Shown piece by piece: positions 9,903-17,656 of a stretch of DNA of 45,402 nucleotides. The notes under the pieces were generated by a model that searched no databases, had not been told where the DNA came from, and worked only from the letters and a program-made list of their open reading frames with translations. Source of the DNA: Subtercola sp. Z020 (GTDB lineage Bacteria; Actinomycetota; Actinomycetes; Actinomycetales; Microbacteriaceae); NCBI RefSeq assembly GCF_002931235.1, contig NZ_PSTT01000022.1:1-45402 (forward strand), given 5' to 3'. The stretch's first letter is position 1; the number at the start of each line of letters is the position of its first letter. The position numbers and the translations under genes are program-made.

Positions 9903-10432
9903 CCAGACCACCCTTCGAGCCCGCGAGCGACCTCGACATCGAGACGGTCTCGAACCAGCTCGGCCGGCAGGCCCGCAACGTGCTCGGAATCGCCGCCCGC
10001 TGCGTGTGCGGAGCGCCAACGGTCGTCGCGACGGCCCCGCGGCTGGGTGACGGCACGCCGTTCCCGACCATGTACTACCTCAGCCACCCCGCGGCGACCG
10101 CGGCGATGTCCGACCTCGAGGCGGCGCAGATCATGCCCGAGCTGCAGCAGCTCGTGCAGACCGACGAGGAGGTCGGCGCGGCGTACCGGGCGGCGCACGA
10201 GCAGTACCTCGCCGATCGGGAGAGCATCGCCGTCGTCGACGAGATCGCGGGCATCTCGGCGGGCGGGATGCCCGTACGGGTCAAATGCCTGCATGCGCTC
10301 GCCGCGCACTCCCTCGCTGCGGGCCCGGGTGTGAACCCGATCGGCGACCTCGCGCTGGCGCGCGGGGACTGGTCGCCACTGGTTTGCGAGTGCAGGGAGT
10401 ATCCTGTGAGAGCGGCCAGCGCAGGCCATTGA
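9899..10432 (+). CDS. DUF501 family protein
   Basis: 177-residue protein of the conserved actinobacterial DUF501 family, whose function is unknown to me. Features include the N-terminal CVCGAPTVVATAPRLGDGTPFPTMYYLSHP block, a VKCLHALAAHSLA segment with GPGVNPIGD, and a final CEC motif, which suggests paired cysteines for metal binding or redox. It overlaps the ftsB-like gene by four bases, so it is translationally coupled. In many relatives an exopolyphosphatase gene follows; here type II NADH dehydrogenase follows instead. Confidence 0.85.
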   Translation: MTRPPFEPASDLDIETVSNQLGRQARNVLGIAARCVCGAPTVVATAPRLGDGTPFPTMYYLSHPAATAAMSDLEAAQIMPELQQLVQTDEEVGAAYRAAHEQYLADRESIAVVDEIAGISAGGMPVRVKCLHALAAHSLAAGPGVNPIGDLALARGDWSPLVCECREYPVRAASAGH

Positions 10433-10529
10433 AGAATTCCGCGGCGGGCCGGGCGTTGACGCGTTCGAGACCCGTTCTGTGGAAGTAGTAGCCTGTTGGC
10501 TTGTACCCTGACCGAGGAGAACCTTTACC

Positions 10530-11978
10530 GTGCCCAGAATCCTGATCGTCGGCGGCGGCTACGCCGGTTTCTACACCGCCTGGAAGCTCGAGAAGTGGCT
10601 GCGCAAGGGTGAGGCCGAGGTCACCATCGTCGACCCGCTGCCGTACATGACGTACCAGCCCTTCCTGCCCGAGATCGCTGCCGGCTCGATCGAGCCCCGC
10701 CACGCTGTGGTCGCGCTCCGTCGCCACCTCAAGCGCACCACGATCATCGCCGGCAAGGTCGAGAAGATCACCCACGCCAACAAGACGGTGACGATCCACC
10801 CGAACATCGGCGACGACTACGAGCTCGAGTACGACACGATCGTGGTCACGGCCGGCTCGGTCTCCCGCACCTTCCCGATCCCGGGTGTCGCCGACGAGGC
10901 CATCGGCCTGAAGACGATCGAGGAGGCCGTGGCCATTCGCGACCGCATCCTCACCAACTTCGACAAGGCCTCCCAGCTGCCCGAGGGCCCCGAGCGCGAC
11001 CGCCTGCTGACCTTCGTGGTCGTCGGTGGTGGGTTCGCCGGCATCGAGGTCTTCGCCGAGATGCGGTCGTTCGCCAGCGCCCTGCTCGACAGCTACCCCG
11101 AGCTGAGCTTCGAAGACACGCACTTCCACCTCATCGAGGCCATGGGCCGCATCATGCCCGAGGTCTCGCTGAAGACGGCTGGCTGGGTCATCAAGAACCT
11201 CGCAGAGCGCGGCGCAGAGGTGCACCTCGACACCCAGCTGAAGTCCGCCGTCGGCGGCCTCGTCGAGCTGTCGACCGGCGAGAGCTTCGAGTCCGACCTC
11301 ATCGTCTGGACCGCGGGCGTGATGGCCAGCCCGATGCTCAAGAACACCGACCTGCCGATCGAGGAGCGCGGGCGCCTGCGCCTGCAGGCCGACCTCCGCG
11401 TCATCAACGACGACGGCATCGTTCCCGACGCCTGGGGTGCCGGTGACGTCTCGGCTGTGCCCGACCTCTCCGGTGGTGGTGTCGGCGGTTTCTGCGTGCC
11501 GAACGCCCAGCACGCCGTGCGCCAGGGCAAGCAGCTCGCGAAGAACCTCGTCGCCGAGCTCCGCGGCGAAGACGTGCAGAACTACTTCCACAAGAACGCG
11601 GGCGCTGTTGCCGGTCTCGGTCTCGGCGTCGGTGCCTTCCAGTCCGGCAAGATCGGCATCACCGGCTTCCCGGCCTGGGTGATGCACCGCGGCTACCACG
11701 GCCTGGCGATGCCCAGCTGGGAGCGCAAGATCCGCGTCATCGGCAACTGGGCCTTCAACGTGGTGCTCGGTCGCGACATCGCCTCCCTCGAAGCCCGGGT
11801 GCACCCGCGTGCCGCGTTCGAGGAGTTCGCGTCCCGCCCGCGCCCGGCAGCGCCCGCCGCGGCTCCGGCAACCGGCGCGGGCTCGAACGCCGGAAAGGGC
11901 GGCGAGCAGGGCCAGTCCCAGATCCCCGGCCCCGGCGGTCTTCCGGCGGTCGTCGGCGGAGCCGTCTCGAAGGAGTAG
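10530..11978 (+). CDS. ndh: Type II NADH:quinone oxidoreductase
   Basis: Peripheral membrane flavoprotein that passes electrons from NADH to the quinone pool without pumping protons. The 482-residue protein has an N-terminal FAD-binding motif (GGGYAGF, about 8-14), a second Rossmann motif for NADH (VVVGGGFAGIE, about 163-173), and the GAGDVSAVPD flavin segment. After about residue 440 comes an Ala/Pro/Gly-rich tail with no motif. The GTG start follows GAGGAG. It is single in the window and followed after 12 bases by a tRNA gene, which may share its transcript. The spacer before it (10433-10529) shows no convincing promoter. Confidence 0.93.
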   Translation: MPRILIVGGGYAGFYTAWKLEKWLRKGEAEVTIVDPLPYMTYQPFLPEIAAGSIEPRHAVVALRRHLKRTTIIAGKVEKITHANKTVTIHPNIGDDYELEYDTIVVTAGSVSRTFPIPGVADEAIGLKTIEEAVAIRDRILTNFDKASQLPEGPERDRLLTFVVVGGGFAGIEVFAEMRSFASALLDSYPELSFEDTHFHLIEAMGRIMPEVSLKTAGWVIKNLAERGAEVHLDTQLKSAVGGLVELSTGESFESDLIVWTAGVMASPMLKNTDLPIEERGRLRLQADLRVINDDGIVPDAWGAGDVSAVPDLSGGGVGGFCVPNAQHAVRQGKQLAKNLVAELRGEDVQNYFHKNAGAVAGLGLGVGAFQSGKIGITGFPAWVMHRGYHGLAMPSWERKIRVIGNWAFNVVLGRDIASLEARVHPRAAFEEFASRPRPAAPAAAPATGAGSNAGKGGEQGQSQIPGPGGLPAVVGGAVSKE

Positions 11979-11990
11979 TCTCCACAGGTT

Positions 11991-12064
11991 GCCCCCATAG
12001 CCCAATTGGCAGAGGCAGACGACTTAAAATCGTCCGAGTGAGGGTTCGAGTCCCTCTGGGGGTA
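11991..12064 (+). tRNA. tRNA with anticodon UAA (Leu), short variable loop
   Basis: A 74-base cloverleaf can be drawn. The acceptor stem pairs GCCCCCA with TGGGGGT. The D arm has GCC/GGC and the conserved GG, the anticodon stem is GACGA/TCGTC, the variable loop is five bases (CGAGT), and the T arm is GAGGG-TTCGAGT-CCCTC. The discriminator base is A. The loop CTTAAAA gives anticodon UAA, which reads leucine codon UUA, and the A36-A37-A38 run fits isopentenyl modification. CCA is not encoded. Bacterial tRNA-Leu normally has a long variable arm, so the architecture is odd; see findings. Leu identity rests on anticodon and A73. Confidence 0.85.
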
Positions 12065-12073
12065 CGACACCCA

Positions 12074-12110
12074 CGGCCCCATCGTTCCGCTCAGCGGGAG
12101 GGTGGGGCCG
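12074..12110 (+). terminator. Hairpin terminator after the tRNA
   Basis: CGGCCCCA (12074-12081) pairs exactly with TGGGGCCG (12103-12110), and an inner CCGC/GCGG pair strengthens it. TTCCTGTT follows. It lies ten bases after the tRNA and runs into the 3' end of the convergent marR gene. Confidence 0.6.
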
Positions 12111-12591
12111 TTCCTGTTGCCGTTGCGAGGGCGGGGGCCTCTGCAGCGGGTGCTTCGGCTGCGGATGCTTCGTGGGCGAGGGCGGCGATGCAGGCGGTCA
12201 GGCCGCGGGCGAGGGCGTCGGTCTCTGGTGCAGAGAGGGTCGCGAGCATCCGGTGCTCCACCGCGTCGATGAGGGCGCTGGCGGCGTCGAGGGCATCGTC
12301 GCCCGCCGCGGTCAGCACGGTGGGCAGCGCGCGGCCGGTGTCGGCCTGGCTGGGCCGCGCCACGAGCCCCCTGTCGATCAGCTGCTGCAGCATGACGTTC
12401 ATCGACTGTCGGGTCACGAACGTGCGGCGGGCGAGTACGGCCGCCGAGATTCCGGGCTCGACCCTCAGTCGGTGCAGGCAGGAGTAGTGGGAGACCGTCA
12501 GGCCGAGCGGCTTGAGTGCTTCCTCCATGCGCAAGTGCAGGAGGCTCTGGGCCTGTTTGATCGCATACCCGACCGAGATGGTGTTGCTCAT
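12091..12591 (-). CDS. MarR-family transcriptional regulator
   Basis: 166-residue winged-helix regulator. The HTH lies at about 50-75 (ISAAVLARRTFVTRQSMNVMLQQL), followed by a wing (PSQADTGRALPTVL) and C-terminal helices; the last 20 residues are an Ala/Pro-rich tail. It is divergent from the small VOC gene with 55 bases between starts, and that gap holds two inverted repeats. It therefore most likely represses both itself and the VOC gene. The start at 12591 is used because an upstream in-frame start would place 19 extra residues across the operator region. Confidence 0.87.
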   Translation of the reverse strand: MSNTISVGYAIKQAQSLLHLRMEEALKPLGLTVSHYSCLHRLRVEPGISAAVLARRTFVTRQSMNVMLQQLIDRGLVARPSQADTGRALPTVLTAAGDDALDAASALIDAVEHRMLATLSAPETDALARGLTACIAALAHEASAAEAPAAEAPALATATGTAPPSR

Positions 12592-12632
12592 GTCAGTATT
12601 CTGACATACAGTGTCATGTAAGGAAACTGACA
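12591..12632. promoter_or_regulatory. Two inverted-repeat operators, marR / VOC divergent region
   Basis: TGTCAG-TATT-CTGACA (12591-12606) is a perfect palindrome that begins on the marR start codon. TGTCA-N11-TGACA (12612-12632) ends just before the ribosome site of the VOC gene. Both use the same TGTCA half-site with different spacing. Binding at both would silence both genes; the adjacent MarR protein is the obvious candidate. Confidence 0.65.
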
Positions 12633-12646
12633 AAGGAGATTGAGAC

Positions 12647-13018
12647 ATGACTGTGACCGGCCCCGACTTCCTCGCGCTGCAGGTGCGCGACCTCGAGAAG
12701 GCAGCGACGTTCTACGAGGAGGTCGTCGGTCTCAGCCGGGCGCCCTTCTCGCCCCCGCACGCGGTCGTGTTCGACACGCAGCCGACCTTCGCCGTGCGGG
12801 ACCCCTCGCCGGGCGTCGATCTTGAGGCGGGGCCGCTCGGGCTCGGCGTCGCGCTGTGGCTGCACGACCCCGATGCGGTGGCCCTGCACGAGACCGTTGC
12901 GGCCGCCGGCGCGACCATCGTTCAGGCGCCGTTCGACGGCCCGTTCGGCACGACGTTCGTCTTCCAGGATCTCGACGGCTACCTCGTGACGGTGCACGAT
13001 CGGGCGACCCGGGACTGA
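12647..13018 (+). CDS. VOC superfamily (glyoxalase/bleomycin-resistance-like) protein
   Basis: 123-residue protein of the vicinal oxygen chelate fold, normal single-domain length. It begins with FLALQVRDLEKAATFYEEVVGL, the typical first beta-alpha-beta unit, and ends with FQDLDGYLVTVHD, the typical last strand containing the DxDG motif. Members are metal-dependent isomerases, dioxygenases or antibiotic-binding proteins; which one cannot be told. AAAGGAG about nine bases upstream sets the start. Control by the divergent MarR suggests response to a small toxic or aromatic compound. Confidence 0.85.
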   Translation: MTVTGPDFLALQVRDLEKAATFYEEVVGLSRAPFSPPHAVVFDTQPTFAVRDPSPGVDLEAGPLGLGVALWLHDPDAVALHETVAAAGATIVQAPFDGPFGTTFVFQDLDGYLVTVHDRATRD

Positions 13019-13208
13019 GCTGCGGCCGATCCGGGGCTGAAGGCAGTGTGATCTTCTGACACCCGTTGTGGGGTGGCGTCGGCCTCCTGCGCCTGGCGTG
13101 TTGTAGAAAGGAGGGGACAGCGGCGCGCAAGTTTCGGATTGCGCGGGCTGATCGGGTGGGGGGCCACGGCTGTCGGCTGCTAGGAACAGGCGACAGACGA
13201 CCTCCGCC

Positions 13209-13245
13209 GCGGCACGGCGCCGGTGTTTGCACCGCGCCGTGCCGC
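13209..13245. terminator. Strong hairpin between VOC and secreted-protein genes
   Basis: GCGGCACGGCG plus CGGTG pairs with CACCG plus CGCCGTGCCGC across a TTTG loop: 16 pairs with a single bulged C. No T-tract follows on either strand, as is often the case in GC-rich actinobacteria. It sits seven bases after the convergent secreted-protein gene and 190 bases after the VOC gene, so it probably serves the former and perhaps both. The rest of 13019-13252 shows no gene or other element I recognise. Confidence 0.6.
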
Positions 13246-13252
13246 CCTCCTC

Positions 13253-13876
13253 TCAGGAGCAGACGGTGAAGGCGGGGAAGCCGGCCCTGCTGTACTGGTC
13301 GAAGGTGAGATGAAGCCGCTCGGGCACGCCCGCCGCCGTGTTGCTCCAGAAGATCGCACCGTCGGCTGGGGTCTGGCAGAACTGGTCGCCGGGATTGGCT
13401 GCCTGGCGCTTCGGGGTCGGGGCTCCCAGGTCGAGCCACATCGCGAGACTCGCGTGCGTGCCCGCGCCGTCGTGGGGGAAGATCAGGATGGTGTCGTTCC
13501 AGGTGTAGCCCGCGAAGCTGTGGTCGGCATCGACGGACGGGCCGTGGCCGGTCGCGACGTACTCGGCGACGGTGAGGTGGTGTCGAGCCGTCTTGGAGCT
13601 CGGCTCTGCCAGGAAGAGTTCGTCGGGGTTGCTCGGATACTTCAGCATGCGACTGCCCTCGATCCACCCCATGGTTCGGGGTGCGGGGTTGCCGAGGTCG
13701 TTCCACTCCTGCAGGCTCAGCTGCCGTGCGTCTCCGTTCGTGACGGAGTAGACAGCGCTTGACCAGGAGTACTTCTGGTAGGTGGTCGCTGCGTGGGCGG
13801 GCAGCGCGGAGAGGGCGATGGGCGCGAGGAGCGCACCGGCGGCCGCGAGCAGGGTGAATTTACGGGTGAAGGACAT
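13253..13876 (-). CDS. Secreted repeat protein of unknown function
   Basis: 207-residue exported protein. A Sec signal peptide (about 1-29, ending LPAHA-AT) is followed by about 178 residues built from four loosely repeated units of about 40-50 residues. Each unit ends in a short hydrophobic pattern near L-S/T-x(3)-E/Q-W/Y-x(3)-G-x-P: LSLQEWNDLGNPAP, LTVAEYVATGHGP, ASLAMWLDLGAPTP and LTFDQYSRAGFPAF. Two cysteines, in FCQT and in the last FTVCS, could form a disulphide closing unit four. No catalytic motif is visible. Surface binding or wall association is possible. It is probably transcribed alone from a -10 box at 13886-13891. Confidence 0.75.
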   Translation of the reverse strand: MSFTRKFTLLAAAGALLAPIALSALPAHAATTYQKYSWSSAVYSVTNGDARQLSLQEWNDLGNPAPRTMGWIEGSRMLKYPSNPDELFLAEPSSKTARHHLTVAEYVATGHGPSVDADHSFAGYTWNDTILIFPHDGAGTHASLAMWLDLGAPTPKRQAANPGDQFCQTPADGAIFWSNTAAGVPERLHLTFDQYSRAGFPAFTVCS

Positions 13877-13885
13877 GAGGAGAAC

Positions 13886-13891
13886 ATACTA
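13886..13891 (-). promoter_or_regulatory. -10 hexamer for the secreted repeat protein
   Basis: TAGTAT on the minus strand lies nine bases before the ATG at 13876, giving a leader of only two or three bases. The surrounding gap (13877-13927) is AT-rich for this window. GTTCTCCTC between the box and the ATG does not resemble a ribosome site. Confidence 0.4.
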
Positions 13892-13927
13892 GAGTTTTCC
13901 TCAGTAAACCACCCTGCACGAAACGGG

Positions 13928-16171
13928 CTAGGCGGCGTCGACCTCGGGCTCGATGATGAGGAAGAGGCCGCCGTAGGGCGGGAGGCTCACCGAGAAGCTC
14001 TGCAGGTCATCCACCCGGCCGATCTCCTCACGGGTGGTCGCGTCGACGACCGAGCGCCTCGCGATCAGCGCATCCGAGCGCACGGTGCCCTCGATCTCCT
14101 CGCCGGTGAAGTTCAGCACGGTGATCTGCAGGCGCGGGTCCTCCATGGTGGGGTCGCCCTCGTCGAGGCGGTGCACCATGACGAGCATGCCGGGGTGCGC
14201 CACCGAGGGGATGTCGACCTGGCTGGCGATGTCGAGGCCGTACGACGAGCGCAGGTCGAGAATCTGGCGCACCGACAGCGCGAACGAGCCGGGCGAGGTG
14301 AGCTGCTCGGGCAGTGAGCCGTAGAGCGAGCGGCCACGCGGCATGCCTGAACTCGACGCCGTCGCCTCGGGGAACACGTTCATGAGGTCGTGGGCGCCGC
14401 GCTCGATCCACCGGGTGTCACCCTCGGCGATCAGGTCGCGCACCTCGGAGGCGGGAACCGGCAGCATGCCGAGCAGGTCCCACGCCGAGAGGGCGAAGAC
14501 ACCCGGCTGCCAGGCGTTGAAGCGCACGAGGCAGAGATGGGCGGCCTGGATGCTCGGCACATCGGCATCGGTGATCGACGCCAGCGTGGTGTGGCCCTGC
14601 GTGGCCGCGATGACCGACGCCGTGGTGCAGGCGATGCCGTTCGTGGTGAACACCATGTTGTAGTCGGCGGAGTCGCCCGTCAGCTTCTCGACGAGGTCGG
14701 CGCGCACGGTCTCGGCGAGCTGGCCGCCGGTGATCTCCTCGTCGCGGAACGGGTAGAGGTCGGCGCGGTGCAGCGTCTCCCAGTGCAGCAGCTCGTAGGT
14801 GAGCTCGTCGTGGTTCTGCAGGGCGTGCACGAGGGAGACCGGCTCGACACCCGTCTCGAGCGAGGTGCGGAGGGTCAGCCGCAGGAACTCGGTGTCGCCC
14901 ATCGCCAGCGCGTGCTGGTAGGCCGGGCGGTTGATGAAGTCGTACGACAGGTCAGCTCCGACGCGGCCGGTGTCGCGGATGTCCTCCATCGTCAGGTTGA
15001 GCTCCTGGAAGCTGAAGCCACCGACCTTTCTCACCATGCCGGCGATGAGGTGGTTGGCCGCCTCGGAGAGGGGGTGGCCCTCCGACCAGGCCGGGCTGCC
15101 CGAGGCGCTCTTCTCCACGCCGAGGAAGCCGTTGGCGTCGAGGCGCAGGGCGCTCGAGCCGAGGTCGCCGAGGGAGTGCAGGGCGTCGCCGATGACGAGG
15201 CGCATGCCGGCGAAGGTGGGGTCGAGCCAGTTGATCGAGGGCTGGCCCTGCTTGAAGTAGTGCAGGTACACCCAGCGCCGGGTGATGCCGTCGACGCCCA
15301 GCACCGGGCCCGTGGCGCTCCAGTTGGTCTCCTTGAGGCCGGGGGAGTAGAAGATGACCCGCTGCAGCTCACCGATGATGAAGCCCTGCTCGGCGAGGGC
15401 GTGCTCGGTCTCCTTGTTGAGGTTCACCGAGTCGCGGCCGGCCGGCACCTCGGGCAGGAGCCCCCAGCTCTCTTCGGGGATCTCGACCATGTGGTAGATG
15501 CCGGGGTAGTCCTTGTACGCCATCTCGGCGAGCCGGAAGTCTGCGCCCTTGCCGGTGTGGCCGGGCACGATGTCGTCGATGACGCTGCCGCCGTGCTGGT
15601 CGGCGACGTCGGAGAGCAGGCGGAACTCGTCTTCCGACCCGAAGGCCGGGTCGATCTGGGTGGAGATGCGGTCGAAGTGGCCGTCGACGCTGCCGGTCTG
15701 CGTCCACCCCGTGATGCCGCCGGCCCGCTTGACCGGCCCGGTGTGCACGGCGGAGATGCCGATGGTCTCGAAGGCCTCCCAGAGGCGCTCGTCACCGAGG
15801 GCGCCGAGGTAGGAGACGCCGGGCTCCGTGATCAGGGAGATCGGGTAGGCGGTGAACCAGACGGAGGCGGTGCGGATGGCCCGCCGGGCATCCGGCCGGG
15901 CGTAGGGGTTACGCCACATGCTCGGCTGGCCGGAGAGACCGCGGGAGAGCACCTGGGCGTCGCGGAGCATCGACTGCCGGATGAGCCATTCGACGTAGGA
16001 GACGTTCGACGCATCGGCCGACCGCGGATCGGAGAACGACCGCTGGATGCGGCTGGCGCGCAGGTTCGCCCGCGGTCGGAGACGCGGGGGGCGAGCGGGG
16101 TAGAGCTCGCCGTCGAAGGTGATCTCGGCGGCGGGTTCGATCGCGGGTTCGGTCGATTCTTCTTCGGTCAT
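13928..16171 (-). CDS. GH13 alpha-amylase-family enzyme, trehalose-synthase-like
   Basis: 747-residue protein with the four conserved GH13 regions: DDIVPGHT (about 199-206), the nucleophile Asp at about 345 ([10 protein letters not shown]), the acid/base Glu at about 390 (FSFQELN), and [12 protein letters not shown] with Asp at about 455. The NHDELT block and overall size resemble trehalose synthase (maltose alpha-D-glucosyltransferase). However, region I reads P-G-H where most family members have N-H, so this is a divergent branch. The first 50 residues are acidic and proline-rich. No glycogen or trehalose partner gene is nearby. The start at 16171 avoids a 63-residue N-terminal extension without family similarity. 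GH13 is certain; the reaction is a family-based guess. Confidence 0.8.
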   Translation of the reverse strand: MTEEESTEPAIEPAAEITFDGELYPARPPRLRPRANLRASRIQRSFSDPRSADASNVSYVEWLIRQSMLRDAQVLSRGLSGQPSMWRNPYARPDARRAIRTASVWFTAYPISLITEPGVSYLGALGDERLWEAFETIGISAVHTGPVKRAGGITGWTQTGSVDGHFDRISTQIDPAFGSEDEFRLLSDVADQHGGSVIDDIVPGHTGKGADFRLAEMAYKDYPGIYHMVEIPEESWGLLPEVPAGRDSVNLNKETEHALAEQGFIIGELQRVIFYSPGLKETNWSATGPVLGVDGITRRWVYLHYFKQGQPSINWLDPTFAGMRLVIGDALHSLGDLGSSALRLDANGFLGVEKSASGSPAWSEGHPLSEAANHLIAGMVRKVGGFSFQELNLTMEDIRDTGRVGADLSYDFINRPAYQHALAMGDTEFLRLTLRTSLETGVEPVSLVHALQNHDELTYELLHWETLHRADLYPFRDEEITGGQLAETVRADLVEKLTGDSADYNMVFTTNGIACTTASVIAATQGHTTLASITDADVPSIQAAHLCLVRFNAWQPGVFALSAWDLLGMLPVPASEVRDLIAEGDTRWIERGAHDLMNVFPEATASSSGMPRGRSLYGSLPEQLTSPGSFALSVRQILDLRSSYGLDIASQVDIPSVAHPGMLVMVHRLDEGDPTMEDPRLQITVLNFTGEEIEGTVRSDALIARRSVVDATTREEIGRVDDLQSFSVSLPPYGGLFLIIEPEVDAA

Positions 16172-16284
16172 AGCCCTATCTTTCCCTCTCTCGGAGGTGG
16201 TTGCGTGCATTCGATCCAATAACACCGGATCGGCGCCGGATGTGCACCGGGTTGACACGCTCGCCGCGACATCCGGCGCATGTA

Positions 16285-16297
16285 ATATGTCACATAT
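16285..16297. promoter_or_regulatory. Island operator, site A
   Basis: ATATGTCACATAT is a perfect 13-base palindrome around a central C, and the best copy of the element that recurs through the island. It covers the end of a TAATAT -10 box (16283-16288) and the first two bases of the monooxygenase ATG at 16296. A bound dimer would block both initiation and a leaderless start. Confidence 0.7.
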
Positions 16298-17621
16298 GGC
16301 TGAACCCGATGTCTCGAGCACCCTGCACCTGAACCTCCTGTTGAACGCCAATGGGGGCAACCATTCCGCCTGGCGCGTCGCCGACGATCCGGTCGCGAAC
16401 GTGCTGGGCCTGAAGAACTACATCGCCACCGCGCAGGCCGCCGAACGCGCGAAGTTCGACGCCGTCTTCCTGGCCGACAGGCTCGCCTTCGTGGAGAACC
16501 CGGCCGGCTGGCTGTGGTCGCCGCTCGAACCGATCACGACCATGTCGGCCGTGGCGTCGCACACCGAGCGGATCGGGTTGATCGTCACAGCCTCGACCAC
16601 GTTCATCGAGCCCTACAACCTGGCTCGGATGCTCGGCTCGCTCGACCACTTCAGCAACGGGCGCGTGGGCTGGAACATCGTGAACGGCTACAACCCCGAT
16701 GCCGCCCGCAACTTCGGGCTCACGGAGTTGCCACCGCGGGAGAAGCGCTACGACCGCATGTACGAGTTCATCGAGGTGGTGAGCGCACTCTGGGACAGCT
16801 GGGACGACGACGCCATCGTCGCCGACCGCACCTCGCACCGCTATGTCGATCCCGAAAAGGTGCACCGCATCGACCACGTCGGCGAGCACTTCCGCGTGGC
16901 GGGCCCGTTCAACGTGCCGCGCTCGCCGCAGGGGCGGCCCGTCTACATCCAGGCCGGGCTCTCGGCCGACAATCGCGAGTTCGCCGGGGCGATCGGCGAG
17001 GGCGTGTACACGAACCTCCAGTCGGTGGAGGAGGGCGTCGTCTTCACGCAGGACGTCAAGCGCCGGGCCCGCCTGCACGGCCGGAACCCCTCGCACGTAC
17101 TGGTGCTGCCGGGCCTCGTTCCGCACGTCGGGAGCACGATGGCGGAGGCGCTGAGGCAGCAGGAGGAGGTCGTCGAGGCCTCCGACCCCGACGGCCTGCT
17201 GCACTCGCTGAACGTGATGTACGGCACGCAGTACGCGGGGCTCGGCATGGACGACGTCGTGCCGGCCTCCGAGCTGCCGGAGCGGAGTTTCACGATGGTC
17301 TCCACGCCCGGGGTCTTCGCCCGGCTCATCCGCGACCGGGAGACGACGGTGCGCGACCTGCTCCGCCTGATGGACGTGGATGCCCACCGGGTGCTCGTCG
17401 GAACGCCGGAGTCCATCGCCGACGACTTCGGTCGGTGGCTCGGGGCGGGCGCCTCCGACGGTTTCACGATCATGCCCTCCCTGCTGCCGTCGGGGTTCGA
17501 GGACTTCGCAGACCAGGTGGTGCCGGTGCTGCAGGAGCGGGGTCTGTTCCGTCGCGAGTACGAGGGGGAGACGCTCCGCAGCCACTACGGACTGCCCCGA
17601 CCGGTCGTCGACCGGGGATGA
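16296..17621 (+). CDS. FMN-dependent monooxygenase, NtaA/SnaA/DszA family (1)
   Basis: 441-residue flavin-dependent monooxygenase of the bacterial-luciferase-like superfamily. The family hallmarks are the N-terminal beta strand LHLNLLL, the [16 protein letters not shown] segment, [11 protein letters not shown], the [19 protein letters not shown] block and the C-terminal [10 protein letters not shown]. Relatives are two-component enzymes that take reduced FMN from a separate reductase and cleave C-N or C-S bonds (nitrilotriacetate, EDTA, dibenzothiophene sulfone). No reductase gene is in the window. The ATG overlaps operator A and lies seven bases after a -10 box, so it is probably leaderless. 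Substrate unknown; the location suggests an N-substituted amino acid or peptide. Confidence 0.88.
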   Translation: MAEPDVSSTLHLNLLLNANGGNHSAWRVADDPVANVLGLKNYIATAQAAERAKFDAVFLADRLAFVENPAGWLWSPLEPITTMSAVASHTERIGLIVTASTTFIEPYNLARMLGSLDHFSNGRVGWNIVNGYNPDAARNFGLTELPPREKRYDRMYEFIEVVSALWDSWDDDAIVADRTSHRYVDPEKVHRIDHVGEHFRVAGPFNVPRSPQGRPVYIQAGLSADNREFAGAIGEGVYTNLQSVEEGVVFTQDVKRRARLHGRNPSHVLVLPGLVPHVGSTMAEALRQQEEVVEASDPDGLLHSLNVMYGTQYAGLGMDDVVPASELPERSFTMVSTPGVFARLIRDRETTVRDLLRLMDVDAHRVLVGTPESIADDFGRWLGAGASDGFTIMPSLLPSGFEDFADQVVPVLQERGLFRREYEGETLRSHYGLPRPVVDRG

Positions 17622-17640
17622 TGTCAGAGTGGCCCAACTG

Positions 17641-17653
17641 ACATATCACATGT
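17641..17653. promoter_or_regulatory. Island operator, site B
   Basis: ACATATCACATGT: two ACATNT arms around a central C, flanked as TGA...AAC. It ends three bases before the ATG of the dipeptidase gene at 17657 and begins 19 bases after the previous gene. It would control the dipeptidase, monooxygenase 2 and GntR-1 unit. Confidence 0.6.
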
Positions 17654-17656
17654 AAC

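Noticed and set aside
10456-10461. TTGACG as -35 box for ndh
   Set aside because: No -10-like hexamer at 16-18 bases; the nearest TAG-type hexamers are more than 23 bases away.
12591-12606. MarR/VOC palindrome as a further copy of the island operator
   Set aside because: TGTCAG-N4-CTGACA has a different centre and spacing from TGTCACA, and lies in an unrelated region.
14390-16222. 610-codon plus-strand frame opposite the GH13 gene
   Set aside because: The minus strand has all four GH13 motifs; this frame has none.
16252-16257. TTGACA as -35 box for the first monooxygenase gene
   Set aside because: It is 25 bases from the TAATAT box, too far for a normal promoter.
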